Source: Gammaproteobacteria bacterium
GTDB taxonomy: Bacteria; Pseudomonadota; Gammaproteobacteria; Pseudomonadales; Azotimanducaceae
DNA length: 6,976 bases
Assembly (NCBI GenBank): GCA_002712135.1
Contig: PASO01000007.1
Location: forward strand, 48,538-55,513
Reading direction: 5' to 3'
Shown: piece after piece, positions 5,117 through 6,976 of the stretch
Layout: each line of letters opens with the position of its first letter
How positions within the stretch are numbered: the first letter of the stretch is position 1
The notes under the pieces: model-generated
What the model was told of the DNA's origin: nothing
The model's input: the letters and a program-made list of their open reading frames with translations, nothing else
Databases searched by the model: none
Made by a program: the position numbers and the translations under genes

Positions 5117-6976
5117 CAGTCGTCTCATTCGCAGCATCAAGAGAAACGAAGCGGTGATAGTCACCACCCTGCGCAAGAAGTTCGTCATGAGTGCCAACTT
5201 CTGTCACTCGACCGTCCTTGAGAAAAATAATGCGATTCGCATCGCGGACCGTCGAAGGTCGATGTGTGATAATGAACACCACTTTGTTTTTTGCCCAGAT
5301 CTTGAGGTTAGCCAGCACACGCTGCTCAGTTTGAGCATCCAGCGAAGCCGTTGGCTCGTCTAGAATGAGTATTCTGGTATTCCTGATCAGGGCCCGGGCA
5401 ATGGATAACCTCTGCTTTTGCCCCGTGGAAAGTAGTGCGCCACCTACACCTAACTCGGTTTGATAGCCAAGAGGCAGGTCATCAATAAAGTCAGCACAGG
5501 CGACTCGCGCTGCGTCACGAAGCTCATCGTCAGACACCTTGGGCGAAGCGTAACGTAGATTGTCTTCGACAGACACAGGGAATAGGACGTTCTCCTGCAA
5601 GGCAATTGCCACGTTACTGCGTAGCTCCTCAATCCTAATTGATCTGAGGTCGGTTTCATCGATTTTGATATTCCCAGCGTCAGGATCGAATAGACGGAGC
5701 ATCATTGACACCAGTGTCGACTTACCGCTACCCGAAGGTCCCACCAGGGCAATCACTTCCCCTAGGGTTGCAGTGAGACTGACTTCCTGCAGAACCGGAG
5801 ATTCAAGCTGGTACCCGAAGCTCACGTTACGAAATACAACACCCTGCTGCACATCAGGAAACGGTAGCGGGTTCTCGGCATCGACGACCTCCGGCTCAAG
5901 TTCCAGCAACCAAAACGCTCGGCCCAAACCCACTGCCATGTCCTGAGCTAGGCACCAGACGCGGATCAGATCATCGAAAGTGGCCTTGAAAGCCTCGACG
6001 CTACCACGCCGTGCCTGATGTGCAGCAGCGGTCCAGGCGGTCACAGCCAGGCCAAACAGGACCAGCAGACTGGCACCAAATACTGGACCGCCCTCAAGGA
6101 CATATCGAGTTGCAATATAGTCAGTGACAAAGAGCACTAGCACTAGGATGTAGCCGGTACACACCTTGATCAGGGCAAATTCTCTGCGCAAGCCAAACGC
6201 GGTATCGATCGCCTCACTTGATTCTGATTGAAAATAGTCATTATTGGTCGCTTCATATCCATACGCTTTTATCGCCTGAATGCTCTGAAACGTTTCCTGT
6301 ACCCGCGTAAATAGCGTGGCACTGGCCTTTCGGGCGGCAGTGCTGAGGCTCCTCAAGCGAGGCGTGATGACCGCCAGCAGCACTAGACATGTGATCACAC
6401 CAATTAACAAGAGAAAGCCAAACCAGGGACTAAATAACGTTGCGATAGCTAATTGCATAACCAACGTGGTGAGGCCAATGACGGGTACAACAACAATATT
6501 GTCAACCACTGCAGTAACCATTGCACTGTCCTGAAATACTCGATAGATGGCATCACCCGCGGAAGATTGGGAGTGAAAGCGCAAACTAAGCTCCTCCGCG
6601 TTGGCTACCATACGGGTACGCAGTCTCTGATTGACCCTCTGCAGAATCCAAGCCTTATAAATCTGAATAAAGGCGAAAACCGTAGTGGTGATAATGACAA
6701 TCACCGCCGTAAGGATTAGAAAGCGGATAAGAATAATACGCTTAGCCTCAGTCGCTAGCATTTCGACCTCTACAAACCCTGCTTCCGCTAGTAGCATGAG
6801 GCCTGCCTGTGCTGAACTAAGGGGGTTTCCTTGTCCGACTGAGTCCCAGAGCACGTCGATGCCCAAAAACGCGAACGCGGTACCAAACCCGATTAGCGCG
6901 AGGGTCAAGATAAGCAAAGCGATGAAATGCTTTAACTCTGCCAGAATATAGGGCCAGGTGCTCAGGTAAATCCGCG
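5109..6976 (-). CDS. ABC exporter half-transporter (fused permease and ATPase), first subunit; N-terminus outside window
   Basis: The frame is open from the right edge to a TGA at 5109-5111, giving 621 visible residues. The TTG at 6917 is not a credible start: the codons before it continue without a stop and encode RIYLSTWPYILAELKHF, the usual helix leading into TM1 of ABC exporters. Only a small N-terminal part should be missing. In visible numbering the ATPase has A-loop Tyr388, Walker A GPSGSGKS at 412-419, Q-loop Gln460, signature LSTGQ at 515-519, Walker B ILILDE at 535-540 with catalytic Glu540, and switch His571. The transmembrane part has a long loop between TM1 and TM2 (about residues 38-80) and a GDAIYRV stretch that corresponds to GDAIFRV in the downstream partner. 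The overlap with the next gene and their shared architecture indicate tandem paralogues forming a heterodimer. It probably exports a lipid, peptide or small metabolite; the substrate cannot be inferred. Confidence 0.92.
   Translation of the reverse strand, partial: RIYLSTWPYILAELKHFIALLILTLALIGFGTAFAFLGIDVLWDSVGQGNPLSSAQAGLMLLAEAGFVEVEMLATEAKRIILIRFLILTAVIVIITTTVFAFIQIYKAWILQRVNQRLRTRMVANAEELSLRFHSQSSAGDAIYRVFQDSAMVTAVVDNIVVVPVIGLTTLVMQLAIATLFSPWFGFLLLIGVITCLVLLAVITPRLRSLSTAARKASATLFTRVQETFQSIQAIKAYGYEATNNDYFQSESSEAIDTAFGLRREFALIKVCTGYILVLVLFVTDYIATRYVLEGGPVFGASLLVLFGLAVTAWTAAAHQARRGSVEAFKATFDDLIRVWCLAQDMAVGLGRAFWLLELEPEVVDAENPLPFPDVQQGVVFRNVSFGYQLESPVLQEVSLTATLGEVIALVGPSGSGKSTLVSMMLRLFDPDAGNIKIDETDLRSIRIEELRSNVAIALQENVLFPVSVEDNLRYASPKVSDDELRDAARVACADFIDDLPLGYQTELGVGGALLSTGQKQRLSIARALIRNTRILILDEPTASLDAQTEQRVLANLKIWAKNKVVFIITHRPSTVRDANRIIFLKDGRVTEVGTHDELLAQGGDYHRFVSLDAANETTDA
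5121..5126 (-). promoter_or_regulatory. Probable ribosome binding site for the second ABC gene
   Basis: On the - strand GAGACG lies upstream of the ATG at 5116, with the GAG core seven bases from the start codon. It sits inside the coding end of the upstream ABC gene, favouring translational coupling. This site decides the start choice; the in-frame ATG at 5128 has no comparable purine-rich stretch at the right distance. The match is short, so confidence is moderate. Confidence 0.4.

Noticed and set aside
5560..5946. 128-codon + strand open frame opposite the first ABC gene
   Set aside because: It is antisense to the conserved ATPase domain; composition is low-complexity Ser/Arg/Thr, as expected for a shadow frame.
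6915..6917. TTG as start codon of the first ABC gene
   Set aside because: The frame continues upstream to the window edge and encodes typical exporter N-terminal sequence, so the gene is truncated by the window and starts further right.

Overview
The window reads as a chromosomal segment of a free-living Gram-negative bacterium, most likely a marine or aquatic proteobacterium (possibly gammaproteobacterial). This placement is inferred from a lipoprotein signal peptide, roughly balanced base composition, and the mix of a GH51 arabinofuranosidase, an FG-GAP/ASPIC-UnbV protein, a PhyH-type dioxygenase and ABC exporters. No rRNA, tRNA, CRISPR array, insertion sequence or phage gene was seen.

Layout: the left third is on the + strand. 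It holds the C-terminal end of a GH51 alpha-L-arabinofuranosidase (1-405, cut by the left edge), then a complete predicted calcium-binding FG-GAP/VCBS lipoprotein with a C-terminal ASPIC/UnbV domain (479-2185). The remaining two thirds are on the - strand and read from the right edge leftward: an ABC exporter half-transporter whose N-terminus lies beyond the right edge (5109-6976), a second half-transporter that overlaps it by 8 nt (3146-5116), and a phytanoyl-CoA dioxygenase (PhyH) family protein (2205-3071). The two blocks converge with only 19 nt between their stop codons.

How the genes may work together: the two ABC proteins are consecutive, overlapping and clearly paralogous, so they probably form a heterodimeric type I exporter. 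The PhyH-type oxygenase follows 74 nt downstream on the same strand and is probably co-transcribed. A reasonable but unproven reading is a module that oxidises a small molecule or lipid and moves it across the inner membrane. No biosynthetic enzyme that would name the substrate lies in the window. The + strand pair suggests plant or algal polysaccharide use plus a surface-anchored calcium-dependent propeller protein, with no visible functional link to the transporter block.

Points most worth a second look: the uncertain metal-binding motif of the dioxygenase (H-x-Y where W-H-x-D is expected, with an H-x-E seven residues earlier); ABC signature motifs LSTGQ and LSVGQ in place of LSGGQ in the two half-transporters, while both keep the catalytic Glu and His; and an apparent hydrophilic insertion after TM2 of the second half-transporter. 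I did not find a clearly new system: all five genes fall into known families.
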